This document shows positions 45,361 to 53,776 of a stretch of 64,000 bases of DNA, in pieces. Source of the DNA: Ruegeria sp. Ofav3-42 (GTDB lineage: Bacteria > Pseudomonadota > Alphaproteobacteria > Rhodobacterales > Rhodobacteraceae); NCBI RefSeq assembly GCF_022347725.1, contig NZ_JAKRGB010000012.1:1-64000 (forward strand), in the 5' to 3' direction. Made by a program: the position numbers and the translations under genes. A model generated the notes under the pieces. That model had not been told where the DNA came from, made no database searches, and saw only the letters and a list, made by a program, of their open reading frames with translations. The stretch's first letter is position 1, and every line of letters begins with the position of its first letter.

Positions 45361-45540
45361 ATGGTTCCCGACCGCGTTTTGCGGGAAGGGATAAAAGGGA
45401 ATACGGTGCGGCCTTGTCAAAAGCCAAATCCGTGACTGCCCCCGCAACTGTAGGCGGTGAGCGACCCGAGATCGTCCACTGGGCAATTGCCTGGGAAGGA
45501 TCGGGACAGCTTTGACCCGCAAGTCAGGAGACCTGCCATC
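45361..45540 (+). ncRNA. Cobalamin (AdoCbl) riboswitch
   Basis: The conserved core is clear: AAAAGGGAATACGGTG (about 45403-45418), the B12 box CTGCCCCCGCAACTGTA at 45436-45452, CCACTGG around 45477-45483, CTGGGAAGG around 45491-45499, and the 3' GACCCGCAAGTCAGGAGACC at 45514-45533. The order and spacing match the Rfam-type cobalamin element. A small CTGGG/CCCAG hairpin follows at about 45551, close to the first ribosome binding site, where it could mediate translational repression. It heads two tiny ORFs and a metal ABC transporter operon, which B12 would switch off. Confidence 0.95.
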
Positions 45541-45653
45541 CGAATATTAATGAACCTGGGCGGGGTGTCCCAGAGGGAGATGTCAATGTTTCAAGCGGCC
45601 CACGCCGTCCATAACTTTGCACCCGCTTCGCCCCCGTCCGACCGGAGGAGGCG

Positions 45654-45770
45654 ATGTCTTTGTACTTGCAAAAATCTGATTTCCGACCTTGCAAATCCCA
45701 CAGGGTCAAAGCCGCCTTATCAAAACTTAGCGTTCACAAGTACGCCGTAACCGTCGGGGCCGCCCGATGA
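45654..45770 (+). CDS. Short basic ORF downstream of the riboswitch (38 aa)
   Basis: An ATG at 45654 is preceded by GGAGGAGG at ideal spacing. The 38-residue product starts MSLYLQKSDFRPCKSHRV, is basic and ends at a TGA overlapping the next start by 4 bp. An alternative ORF in another frame (about 45588-45750) also has a GAGGGAG-type site, so which is translated is open. It may be a regulatory leader peptide or an accessory subunit. I know no matching family. Confidence 0.4.
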   Translation: MSLYLQKSDFRPCKSHRVKAALSKLSVHKYAVTVGAAR

Positions 45771-45904
45771 CACGGCGCACGACGCACCACGACACCGGAT
45801 CTCACAGAGGCCGCTGTCTTTCAGAGCTCAGCGTCCTAGTGCTGGTCTCGGGGGCTTTGGCGCTGTCCGCTCTGTTGTGGTTCGCGATTTACACGGTGAT
45901 CTGA
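45767..45904 (+). CDS. Small single-span membrane protein (45 aa)
   Basis: The 45-residue product begins with a His- and Arg-rich cytoplasmic-looking stretch (MTRRTTHHDTGSHRGRC) followed by one hydrophobic span (about residues 22-45, LSVLVLVSGALALSALLWFA). Its ATG overlaps the preceding ORF (ATGA) and its TGA overlaps the ATPase start (TGATG), so it is locked into the transporter operon. The N-terminal histidines could bind metal. It may be a small accessory subunit of the transporter, comparable in concept to CbtB or CbiN, but shows no similarity I can point to. Confidence 0.55.
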   Translation: MTRRTTHHDTGSHRGRCLSELSVLVLVSGALALSALLWFAIYTVI

Positions 45905-46662
45905 TGTCTGCTGTTCTCCAACTCCGCGATCTGAGCCTTGGATACCGCGACCTGACATTGTTCCATCGGTTGTCCATGGATATCGAAGCCGGCACGACTC
46001 TGGCCGTTTTGGGTGCCAACGGTTCGGGTAAAAGCACATTTGTCAAAATGTTGCTTGGACTGATGGACCCGCTTTCGGGCAGTCTCACCTGGCCAAAAGG
46101 CCGCCCCCGTGAAATTGGCTATCTGGCGCAGATGACCGAGTTTGACCGCCGCTTCCCCATTCGCGTTCGGGATCTTGCGGCGATGGGGGCTTGGCGTGGG
46201 TTTGGCTTTCGAAACGGGCTGGACCATGCGGCGCGTGACAGAATGATAGCTGCTCTGGATGAGGCCGGAGTTCTCGACATCGCGGACCGCCCCTTGCACA
46301 TGCTGTCGGGCGGGCAATTGCAGCGCGCGCTGTTCGCAAGGGTCATCATGCAGGATGCGCCGCTGATTTTGTTGGATGAACCCTTTGCGGCCGTGGACCA
46401 AAGCACTGAGGCACATTTGTTGTCGATCATTCGTCGATGGCGCGATGAAGGCCGCGCGGTTGTATTGGTCGTTCACGATCTCTCTTCTGTACTGGACCAT
46501 TGCAGCCATGCCCTGCTTTTGGGCGGGCAAGAAGCAACGCATGGTTCGGTGAACGACGTGCTCACACCCGACCGGCTGGTTGCCCAAGGGTATTTGTCGG
46601 AAAGCCAAGCCTCCTGGATGTTCCGGGGCGGGCCAGCAAATGCGGAGCACACACATGTTTGA
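45904..46662 (+). CDS. Metal ABC transporter ATP-binding protein (candidate cobalt)
   Basis: A 252-residue ATPase of the ZnuC/MntB type. Walker A is GANGSGKST (37-45), the signature LSGGQLQ (134-140), Walker B LILLDEP (154-160) and the switch histidine is in VVLVVHDLSSVL. Subfamily A-1 systems import zinc, manganese or iron; here transcription starts behind a cobalamin riboswitch, which points to cobalt or, less likely, another B12-linked metal. It overlaps the upstream small ORF and, by 8 bp, the permease. Confidence 0.85.
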   Translation: MSAVLQLRDLSLGYRDLTLFHRLSMDIEAGTTLAVLGANGSGKSTFVKMLLGLMDPLSGSLTWPKGRPREIGYLAQMTEFDRRFPIRVRDLAAMGAWRGFGFRNGLDHAARDRMIAALDEAGVLDIADRPLHMLSGGQLQRALFARVIMQDAPLILLDEPFAAVDQSTEAHLLSIIRRWRDEGRAVVLVVHDLSSVLDHCSHALLLGGQEATHGSVNDVLTPDRLVAQGYLSESQASWMFRGGPANAEHTHV

Positions 46663-47557
46663 ACTCCTCAACGAAATGTGGAGCTTTGCTTTCATGCGGC
46701 GCGCCTTCGTGGCAACGACAGTGCTTTCCGCCTCGGTTGCTCCGGTAGGCGCGTTCCTCGTGCTGCGTCGCCTGTCCCTTGCAGGAGAGGCAATGGCCCA
46801 TGCGATCACGCCGGGCATCGTTATCGGGTTTGTGACCGCCGGCCTGTCGGTGATGTCGCTGCTGGTTGGAGGTCTGATTGCGGGTGTGGGCGTTGCCATT
46901 CTGACCGCTTTTCTGGCGCGCAGGACGATATTGCGCAGCGATGCGAGCCTTGCGTCGCTGTATCTGATTGCGTTGGCTGTCGGTATCTTCATCCTGTCGG
47001 CGGCGGGGTCCGCAGTTCCGCTCAAAAGCTTCCTGTTCGGCTCGATCCTCGGGATTGACGATGCCTCGATGATGCTTGTGGGCGGTGTTGCGACTGTGAC
47101 TCTGGTCGCCTTTGCCTTCCTGCTGCGGCCCCTGATCGTCAGCACCTGCGACCCGGTCTTTTTTGAAACCCAGACGCGACGGCCTTGGTTGATCGATCAG
47201 GGTTTCATGCTGCTTTTGGTTCTGAACCTGCTGGCGGCGTTCAAGACATTGGGGACGCTGATGGCCGTTGGCCTGATGATCCTTCCAGCGACGGCGGCGC
47301 GCTATTGGGCGAGTACCATTACGGCGCAGCTGGTGCTGGGATTCATCTTCGCACTGACCAGCTGCTGGATCGGGCTAACGCTATCCTACTTGTTCCCGGA
47401 AACGCCCTCCGGTCCTGCAATTGTGCTGGTCGCGGGTGGCTTCTTTCTGGTCTCGGCCATTTTTGGCCCCTTAGGCTTTGGCGGACGGCTGCGCAAACCG
47501 TCCGTTTCAAAAGACATCCCCGTTGCGCAAGTCCATCAAGAAGAGCGAGCAAAATGA
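46655..47557 (+). CDS. Metal ABC transporter permease (ZnuB/MntC family)
   Basis: A 300-residue membrane protein with eight or nine hydrophobic segments, starting MFELLNEMWSFAFMRRAF. The family segments RRLSLAGEAMAHAITPGIVIGF and MAVGLMILPATAARYW are diagnostic of the ABC-3 permease family. The start overlaps the ATPase stop and the stop overlaps the binding-protein start (ATGA), so all subunits are coupled. It forms the channel of the B12-regulated importer. Confidence 0.9.
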   Translation: MFELLNEMWSFAFMRRAFVATTVLSASVAPVGAFLVLRRLSLAGEAMAHAITPGIVIGFVTAGLSVMSLLVGGLIAGVGVAILTAFLARRTILRSDASLASLYLIALAVGIFILSAAGSAVPLKSFLFGSILGIDDASMMLVGGVATVTLVAFAFLLRPLIVSTCDPVFFETQTRRPWLIDQGFMLLLVLNLLAAFKTLGTLMAVGLMILPATAARYWASTITAQLVLGFIFALTSCWIGLTLSYLFPETPSGPAIVLVAGGFFLVSAIFGPLGFGGRLRKPSVSKDIPVAQVHQEERAK

Positions 47558-48453
47558 CTCTTGTGAAATCCCTCTATGCCGGCATCGCCTCGGCGTCCTT
47601 TGCTCTGGTCGCACTGCCGGCTGCAGCTGCTGAAGACGTCGTCCAGATCGTGGCAAGCTTCTCGATCCTCGGTGATATGGTCGGAGAAGTTGTCGGCGAT
47701 CTGGCAACCGTTACAACCATCGTTGGCCCTGACGCTGACGCGCATGTCTATCAGCCTTCGGTTGCCGACGCGAAGGCTGTGGCCAACGCCGACATCATCT
47801 TTGTCAATGGTTTGGGTTTTGAAACATGGTCCGACACCCTGATTTCGGAGTCCGGAACCGAAGCGTCTGTACACGTTGCCACCGACGGCATCACGCCGGT
47901 TAAAGTGGATGGCGAGACCGACCCCCACGCATGGAACTCTCTGTCAAACGGTGTGATTTACGTGACCAACGTCGCAGACGTGATGAAAGAAGCCATGCCC
48001 GAGCACGCAGACGAGATCGCTGCCAATGCCGCAGCCTATATCGCTGAGCTTGAGGCGCTGGATGCCGAAACCAAAGCCAAGCTGGCAGACCTGCCCGCGA
48101 ACCGCCGCACGGTTGTGACGGCTCATGACGCGTTCGGCTATCTTGCGGATGCTTATGGTCTGACCTTCTTAGCGCCGGTCGGAATCGACACAGAGGCAGA
48201 GCCTTCTGCCAAGGAGCTTGCCGTTCTGATCGATCAGTTGAAGGCCGATGGTGCCGCTGCTCTGTTCGTGGAAAACATCACTAGCCCCGCTTTGGTTCAG
48301 CAAATTTCGGACGAGACGGGTATCGTGATCGGCGGTCGCCTATTCTCTGACGCGCTGTCCGAGCGTGGCGGCCCGGCCACCAGCTATCTTGCAATGTTCC
48401 AGCACAACCTGGGCACGTTGCTTAACGCGCTGGCAAACGAGACCGCGAGCTAA
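47554..48453 (+). CDS. Metal ABC transporter substrate-binding protein (A-1 cluster)
   Basis: A 299-residue protein with a Sec signal peptide (cleavage near residue 26, PAAAAED). Cluster A-1 metal ligands can be placed at H64 (DADAHVYQPS), H125 (ETDPHAW) and H191 (TAHDAFGYL), with a C-terminal acidic ligand expected in the GRLFSDALSERGGP segment. The His/Asp-rich loop typical of zinc-specific ZnuA proteins is missing, which is compatible with another metal. Together with B12 control this supports cobalt, although the ligand set alone cannot settle the metal. Confidence 0.9.
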   Translation: MTLVKSLYAGIASASFALVALPAAAAEDVVQIVASFSILGDMVGEVVGDLATVTTIVGPDADAHVYQPSVADAKAVANADIIFVNGLGFETWSDTLISESGTEASVHVATDGITPVKVDGETDPHAWNSLSNGVIYVTNVADVMKEAMPEHADEIAANAAAYIAELEALDAETKAKLADLPANRRTVVTAHDAFGYLADAYGLTFLAPVGIDTEAEPSAKELAVLIDQLKADGAAALFVENITSPALVQQISDETGIVIGGRLFSDALSERGGPATSYLAMFQHNLGTLLNALANETAS

Positions 48454-48467
48454 ACAGGCATCATGTG

Positions 48468-48493
48468 CGAGGCGGTTTTGAATGACCGCCTCG
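48468..48493 (+). terminator. Hairpin after the metal transporter operon
   Basis: A 9-bp GC-rich stem CGAGGCGGT / ACCGCCTCG with an 8-nt loop starts 14 bp after the binding-protein stop. No T-tract follows, so it may act as a weak or Rho-assisted terminator or as an mRNA-stabilising structure. Confidence 0.55.
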
Positions 48494-48845
48494 TGCAAAC
48501 TGACCGAAGCCAGTTTCGTGGCCGGGTCAGTGAGTGCACCACTGCATTCTGCGATCATTGCGAACGGCAATTGTGTTATTCATCCACAAACTCCAGCCGA
48601 CGCAACGCCACCAAAATTCAGCTCTGAACCTGATTTGTATGTGGCAGAACTTCACTTTGCACGGGTGAAGTATCTCGACAAATTTTAGGTAGACGACCAG
48701 CCATTCGTGCGTTCCGCCTCTCAAGGGCGAAACCTGATGTGAATGAGATAAGCCGATTTCCGTAAATCACCGATGTCGCAATCAGTCGGTATTCCGGTTC
48801 CATTTCCAATACGGTTAAGCCAATGCCTGTGCGGACGAGGGTCGG
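48494..48845. other. Intergenic, no gene recognised
   Basis: About 350 bp without a credible ORF. It should contain the promoter of the DMT transporter gene; GAGG stands 5 nt before that ATG. Confidence 0.4.
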
Positions 48846-49763
48846 ATGACAACCGGTTTGAACGAGATTTCGACCAGAGGGGAACACCGCAGGCAAAGTG
48901 TGTTTTTCGTTTTTGCAGCTGGCGTCTTATGGTCGACAGTTGGACTTGGCATCCGCCTGATCGAAGATGCAGTCGTCTGGCAGATTTTACTTTATCGGTC
49001 GATCAGCCTCAGCTTATTCCTGTTTGTTGTGATCCGATTGCGCACCGGAGAGACGCCTTTCGCGCATCTCCGGCGTCTCGGCTTTCCTGCGGTAGTTGCA
49101 GGACTGTCGCTGGTTGCGGCCTATTCCGGTGGTATCTATGCGATCCAGGTCACTTCTGTTGCGAATGCGATGCTTTTGTTTGCTACCGCGCCATTCATGG
49201 CTGCGGTCTTGGGGTGGATTGTTCTGAAGGAACATGTGCGCGGCGCGACCTGGGTATCTATCGCCGTCGCCATCTGCGGAATTGCCATCATGGTAATGGA
49301 CAAGTTCGCAGGTGGAGCTCTGAAAGGCAGTCTGGCCGCGTTGGGATCGGCCTTTGGATTTGCAGTTTTCACCGTGGCGCTGCGCTGGGGAAAGTCCGGT
49401 GAAATGCTCCCTTCGGTATTCCTTTCGGGCGTATTCGCTATTTTCATCACTTTTGCTGTCTGCAAGTTTCTGCAGCTTCCTCTGCTTCTGTCCCCTCGCG
49501 ATGGTAGCATAGCGATGGCCATGGGCATCTTTCAGGTCGGGGCAGGCCTTATCTTGTACACTCTTGGGTCGCGTGGTCTGCCTGCTGCAGAACTCGTCTT
49601 GCTGTCCTTGGCTGAGGTCCTGCTTGGTCCGGTTTGGGTCTGGGTGTTTTTGGGCGAAACAGCGACCTTCCACACGTTGCTCGGCGGTAGTGTGCTGCTG
49701 ATCGCAATTGTCGGAAATGCGGTTTCTGGAATGGTGAGGGCCCCTCCACCTGTGTCGGGTTGA
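48846..49763 (+). CDS. EamA/DMT-family transporter
   Basis: A 305-residue membrane protein with about ten hydrophobic segments in two homologous EamA repeats: GVLWSTVGLGIRLIEDAVVWQILLYRS in the first and GSAFGFAVFTVALRWGK plus LLSLAEVLLGPVWVWVFLGE in the second, the last being the highly conserved end-of-repeat motif. DMT members export amino acids, nucleosides or other metabolites, and no substrate can be read from sequence. It is monocistronic. Confidence 0.85.
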   Translation: MTTGLNEISTRGEHRRQSVFFVFAAGVLWSTVGLGIRLIEDAVVWQILLYRSISLSLFLFVVIRLRTGETPFAHLRRLGFPAVVAGLSLVAAYSGGIYAIQVTSVANAMLLFATAPFMAAVLGWIVLKEHVRGATWVSIAVAICGIAIMVMDKFAGGALKGSLAALGSAFGFAVFTVALRWGKSGEMLPSVFLSGVFAIFITFAVCKFLQLPLLLSPRDGSIAMAMGIFQVGAGLILYTLGSRGLPAAELVLLSLAEVLLGPVWVWVFLGETATFHTLLGGSVLLIAIVGNAVSGMVRAPPPVSG

Positions 49764-49986
49764 CCAAAACAGACCCATGGGTTCGCCCTGTGTACCGAGT
49801 TGCGGACTTGGTCGTCAGCACATTGGAAGACGAGAAGAGCCCTAACACTCAAAGATCAAACGGGGCGCCATAAGTGGTGGAATGTAGTCACTTATTGGCG
49901 GTCAGCTTTTCAACCGCTACCATCGGCGGAACTCGGATGTTCCGAAAAGGCCGCAACCGAGCCTGAAAAGGATAGGAGGGTGAATA

Positions 49987-50511
49987 ATGACCGCGAAGCA
50001 TTTTTTCGGACGTGCCGCAGCAACGACCCTGGTGTTGGGGCAGATCGCGACGGCATCACTTGCCGAGACCTTCTCGTTGACCGGACAATACGAGGGACGG
50101 TACGCCTGCGACAGTACCACGGGGGGTGTTCCTGCAAGCTGGTCAGACCCGATGCGCGCCGGGATCGTGCAGGATGGCGACGACATATCCATTGACCTGC
50201 TCTACACCGACAAACAAGAGCTTGGGGCCGAATACTCGCTTTACTCTGGCTCAATCGCACTGTCGCCCGATGGCACTTTGATCAGCGGTTACTTTGAGGC
50301 CTGTGGCGGCACTTTCCCATCGAAAGAGCTGGCAAGGTTTTTTCCGGCATCAACCTCATCTGCGCCGTTCAGCTTGTCGGTCACGAGTGTCTGGGCTTCG
50401 GATCAGGTGCCGAACATTCCGGGACTGACGGTTCAGACCTGCATTTGGAGCCTTACGCGCGTGTCTACGGACACTCCCAAAATACGATCTTGTGATACGA
50501 ATTCTCAGTAG
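49987..50511 (+). CDS. Small secreted protein, unknown function
   Basis: A 174-residue product with an excellent AGGAGG site. An N-terminal signal peptide probably ends after ATASLA (about residue 26). The mature domain is beta-rich with four cysteines (RYACDSTTGG, FEACGGTFPS, TCIWSL, SCDTNSQ), likely two disulfides. The segment LTGQYEGRYACDSTTGGVPASWSD suggests a small lipocalin- or barrel-like fold. I do not recognise a family. It is monocistronic, between two transporter genes. Confidence 0.65.
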   Translation: MTAKHFFGRAAATTLVLGQIATASLAETFSLTGQYEGRYACDSTTGGVPASWSDPMRAGIVQDGDDISIDLLYTDKQELGAEYSLYSGSIALSPDGTLISGYFEACGGTFPSKELARFFPASTSSAPFSLSVTSVWASDQVPNIPGLTVQTCIWSLTRVSTDTPKIRSCDTNSQ

Positions 50512-50858
50512 ACGATCCCTAAATTGGCCAAGGCCGTCAAAATTCTTTGAAATTTTGCAAAATAGTTATTGCGGCGACCTCAGTTGACGTGGGGGAAGGC
50601 GGAAATTTTCTGAGATCGCAAAATATCTATATATTGATGCATATTAGCGTCAATTGGCCGGCTCGGTATATGTGCCAAAATTGGAATTGCTCAAGGGTGG
50701 AACGGCAGGGTTACGGCTGAACTCGGACCGATTGAGCGTGCCGGAACGGTTACAATCGTGCTCGCAAAGCCCATATAGCCGCCAATCTGTTAACTTTCAC
50801 TGTGCCTTGGGAGGTGTCCGATCCACCTGCAAGGCCCACAACAAACAGGATGGTCCCG
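50512..50858 (+). promoter_or_regulatory. AT-rich regulatory region upstream of sstT
   Basis: This 347-bp gene-free stretch contains a perfect 12-bp palindrome ATTTTGCAAAAT at 50552-50563. A related split copy (GAAATTTT at 50602-50609, GCAAAATA at 50618-50625) follows, then an AT-rich segment ATATCTATATATTGATGCATATTA-like at about 50621-50645. It is far more AT-rich than its surroundings and probably holds the sstT promoter and an operator. Confidence 0.45.
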
Positions 50859-52088
50859 ATGAGTTTCATTCTAAAAAGTAGCCTGGTTACACAAATCATT
50901 GTCGGGCTCATCGCTGGTGTTCTTCTCGCCGCTGTCTGGCCTCAGGCAGGCATGGCGATGGGTTTGCTTGGCGACTTCTTTGTCGATGCGCTGAAAGCGG
51001 TCGCACCGGTGCTGGTGCTGATCCTGGTCTGTGCCGCGATCACCAACCACAAAAAGGACAGCGAGGCCCGCATGGGTCCGGTGGTGCTTCTGTACATCCT
51101 CGGCACTTTCGCGGCAGCTTTGGTTGCGGTTTTGGCCAGCTTCATGTTTCCCGTCTCTTTGCAACTGACCGGAACACCTCAGATCATGGATGCCCCCGAC
51201 GGTCTTGCCGAGGTTGTAAAAAACATCCTGCTAAAAATCGTGGATAACCCGGCAAATGCCCTGGCCCAGGCCAACTACATCGGCATTCTCGCCTGGGCGG
51301 TGGGTCTTGGTCTGGTCTTTCGCCACGCAAGCGACACGACCAAGACGTTCATGCAGGATCTGGACAACGGGATCACCAAGATCGTTTCTGCCATAATTCG
51401 GGTCGCACCGATTGGTATTTTTGGCATCGTCGCTTCGACCATCGCGGAAACGGGGTTTGGCACGCTCGTCGGCTATGCCAACCTGCTGATGTTGTTGATC
51501 GGTTGCATGGCGTTCATGGCGCTTGTGGTCAATCCGCTGATCGTATTCCTGCGCATTCGCCAAAACCCTTATCCGCTGGTGTTCACCTGCCTCAGGGAAT
51601 CCGGCATCACTGCATTCTTCATGCGCAGTTCTGCCGCCAACATCCCGGTTAACATGGAGCTGTGCCGGCGGATGAATCTGGATGAAGAAACCTATTCGGT
51701 CACCATTCCGATTGGTGCCACAATCAACATGGGTGGCGCAGCCATCACCATCACCGTTATGACACTGGCGGCAGTTCACACAATGGGCATCGACGTCGAC
51801 TTCCTCTCGGCCCTGTTGCTAAGCGTCATCGCAGCAATTGCCGCGACCGGAGCTTCGGGCGTAGCGGGTGGATCGCTGCTGTTGATCCCGATGGCGGCCA
51901 GCCTGTTTGGAATCGACAACGCAACAGCCATGCAGGTTGTCAGTATCGGGTTCATCGTCGGCGTCCTGCAGGATTCTGCAGAAACCGGGCTGAACTCGTC
52001 GACAGACGTGCTGTTCACTGCGGCCGGGTCGTACAAGCAAGGTGATCCTTATCCGCAAAAACTGCCCCTGAATGAGGTCCCTGCGTAA
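50859..52088 (+). CDS. sstT: Serine/threonine:Na+ symporter SstT
   Basis: A 409-residue dicarboxylate/amino-acid:cation symporter family protein starting at the ATG at 50859 (AGGA at 8 nt). SstT landmarks are [24 protein letters not shown], the re-entrant loop [43 protein letters not shown], and the second loop [18 protein letters not shown] followed by [28 protein letters not shown]. SstT imports L-serine and L-threonine with sodium. It is followed by a strong terminator and stands alone. Confidence 0.92.
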   Translation: MSFILKSSLVTQIIVGLIAGVLLAAVWPQAGMAMGLLGDFFVDALKAVAPVLVLILVCAAITNHKKDSEARMGPVVLLYILGTFAAALVAVLASFMFPVSLQLTGTPQIMDAPDGLAEVVKNILLKIVDNPANALAQANYIGILAWAVGLGLVFRHASDTTKTFMQDLDNGITKIVSAIIRVAPIGIFGIVASTIAETGFGTLVGYANLLMLLIGCMAFMALVVNPLIVFLRIRQNPYPLVFTCLRESGITAFFMRSSAANIPVNMELCRRMNLDEETYSVTIPIGATINMGGAAITITVMTLAAVHTMGIDVDFLSALLLSVIAAIAATGASGVAGGSLLLIPMAASLFGIDNATAMQVVSIGFIVGVLQDSAETGLNSSTDVLFTAAGSYKQGDPYPQKLPLNEVPA

Positions 52089-52141
52089 GAAGTACTCACG
52101 CTCTCTTTAGGGATCGTCTTCTGAGATACCTGAAAACAGAC

Positions 52142-52164
52142 GATGCGCCGCTAAGCGGCGCATC
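52142..52164 (+). terminator. Hairpin terminator after sstT
   Basis: A perfect 10-bp stem GATGCGCCGC / GCGGCGCATC with a TAA loop, followed by TTGCCTT, 53 bp after the sstT stop. It also lies 160 bp after the convergent ridA-type gene and may serve both. Confidence 0.8.
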
Positions 52165-52326
52165 TTGCCTTGGGTGCAATACCCAAGTTCCGGCAAATGC
52201 GAAATTAGGCGGGTTCATTTGAAGTGAAACTGTCGGCGGATATCGAAAACGCGCATGATCCACGCAACCGGTTTGAAGCCCCAAACACCTGAAATCCTGA
52301 TGCCGCGTCAATCGTGCTGCAACCTA

Positions 52327-52671
52327 TTAGTCGCAGGCGGCGGTCACTATCATTTCGACCTTCAACACATCGCGGGCGAGCTTGGACTCTCCACACGCGC
52401 GGGCAGGCGCATGGCCTTCCGGTACCCAGGCATCCCATACGGCATTCATTTCGGCAAAGTCCGCCATGTCAGCGAGCCAGATTTCGCATTTCAGAATACG
52501 GGTTTTGTCGCTGCCGGCTTTGGCCAGCAGGACCTCGACCTTGGCCAGTATGTCGCGCGTTTGCTCGGTCACGGTTTCCGCGTCCGATGTCTGGCCGCAC
52601 AGATAGGCGACGCCGCTGTGTTTGACGATACGGCTCATGCGTTGGCCGTTTTCGATCCGGGTGATGGTCAT
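52327..52671 (-). CDS. RidA-family protein (enamine/imine deaminase)
   Basis: A 114-residue product from the ATG at 52669-52671. The YjgF/YER057c/UK114 fold is visible in RMSRIVKHSGVAYLCGQTSD, ILAKVEVLLAKAGSDKTRILKCEIWLADM and the terminal KLARDVLKVEMIVTAACD; the Arg-containing PARACGESKLARD and acidic end residues fit the active-site region. RidA proteins hydrolyse reactive 2-aminoacrylate and related imines. Here it ends a seven-gene operon encoding a PLP lyase that would release 2-aminoacrylate and a D-amino-acid oxidase-like enzyme that would release imines, so the role fits well. Confidence 0.85.
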   Translation of the reverse strand: MTITRIENGQRMSRIVKHSGVAYLCGQTSDAETVTEQTRDILAKVEVLLAKAGSDKTRILKCEIWLADMADFAEMNAVWDAWVPEGHAPARACGESKLARDVLKVEMIVTAACD

Positions 52672-52746
52672 GTCGTGTGTCTTCCTTGTTATGGAATCTG
52701 GTGGTGATTTCGCGTGGCGCAAAAGCGGAGAAAGGCAGATTTCTTG

Positions 52747-53760
52747 CTATGAGCTGGTCGTCAATTCGCTTTGATACCCGAATAATGCGGGCAGCCCGCC
52801 GGTGTGCAGCATAACGACTTTCTGACCCGGCTGGATTTTCCCCACATCAACCAAATGCAGCAAACCCGCGAAGGTTTTTGCGGAATAAACGGGGTCTAGG
52901 AAAACCCCCTCGGTCCGGGCCATCATCTCTAGTGCATTGCGGGTCGTGGCGCTCAACTTGCCGTAGCCCGGTGGCAGGGCCTCGTCTAGAACCTCGATCT
53001 TGGCCTGCAGAGCCGGCGCATCGATCTCAAGCAAATCCGCCAGTTTCTGAAGGACGGTCTGCATGCGGGCATGCTGCTTGGAACTGTCCCGACGAACGCA
53101 GACCCCGAACACCGGGGAATTCACCCCAGCCAGCGCAACTCCGGTCAACAACCCACCATGCGTTGCGCCGCTGCCTGATGGCACGACGACCGCATCGAAA
53201 TCGGGCATCTGCTGGCACAATTCCTGCCCTGCAACGACATAGCCCAAAGCGCCCAATGGTGGATGGTTCAAACCCAAGTGGATCACGTACGGTTTGCGTC
53301 CTTGGGCCTTCAGCTCTTCCGCGCGGGCGTGCAGCGCAGCGTCTGCGCCGGCTTCGTCTTCTCCCTTGGGATAGCTCATATGTTCGGCACCCAGAATTTT
53401 GGCCAACAGCACATTGCCCGAACTGTAGTAATCTGCACCCATATCGGGAACACGCTCTTCCAGCTGCAAAACGGATTGCATGCCCAACCGGGCGGCAGCC
53501 GCAGCTGCAGATCGGACATAGTTCGATTGAACGGCGCCCGTGATCAAAATGGTGTCCGCACCCTGTTGTAGTGCATCACCGAAGTAAAACTCAAGCTGGC
53601 GCGTTTTGTTTCCACCAAACCCCAGGCCGGTAAGATCATCGCGTTTGAGCCAGAGGTCGATGCCCAACTTGTTCGACATCCGGTCCAGTCTTTCCAGCGG
53701 TGTCGGACCGGACATGAGCCTGGCCCGAGGGAAATTAGCCAGAGTGTTTGTTCGTGCCAT
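52747..53760 (-). CDS. D-cysteine desulfhydrase/L-cysteate sulfo-lyase family PLP enzyme
   Basis: A 337-residue product from the second ATG (53758-53760; GGAGG at 7 nt). It is a fold-type II PLP enzyme of the ACC deaminase/DcyD group, with Schiff-base Lys K52 (GFGGNKTRQLEFYF), SNYVRSAAAAAARLG, the phosphate-binding VVPSGSGATHGGLLTG and C-terminal FLDPVYSAKTFAGLL. Members split D-cysteine to pyruvate, sulfide and ammonia, or L-cysteate to pyruvate, sulfite and ammonia (CuyA, described from Ruegeria pomeroyi). The TauE/SafE exporter gene just upstream in the operon favours the cysteate reaction, since CuyA is paired with such an exporter. Specificity is not proven by sequence. Confidence 0.75.
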   Translation of the reverse strand: MARTNTLANFPRARLMSGPTPLERLDRMSNKLGIDLWLKRDDLTGLGFGGNKTRQLEFYFGDALQQGADTILITGAVQSNYVRSAAAAAARLGMQSVLQLEERVPDMGADYYSSGNVLLAKILGAEHMSYPKGEDEAGADAALHARAEELKAQGRKPYVIHLGLNHPPLGALGYVVAGQELCQQMPDFDAVVVPSGSGATHGGLLTGVALAGVNSPVFGVCVRRDSSKQHARMQTVLQKLADLLEIDAPALQAKIEVLDEALPPGYGKLSATTRNALEMMARTEGVFLDPVYSAKTFAGLLHLVDVGKIQPGQKVVMLHTGGLPALFGYQSELTTSS

Positions 53761-53776
53761 CATCTGCCCTCCGAAA

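Noticed and set aside
45889-47145. Minus-strand frame of 418 codons across the ABC ATPase and permease
   Set aside because: Antisense to genes with intact Walker, signature and permease motifs.
45904-48453. Zinc transporter ZnuABC by homology
   Set aside because: Cobalamin riboswitch control and absence of the His-rich loop make a zinc assignment doubtful, so no znu symbols were given.
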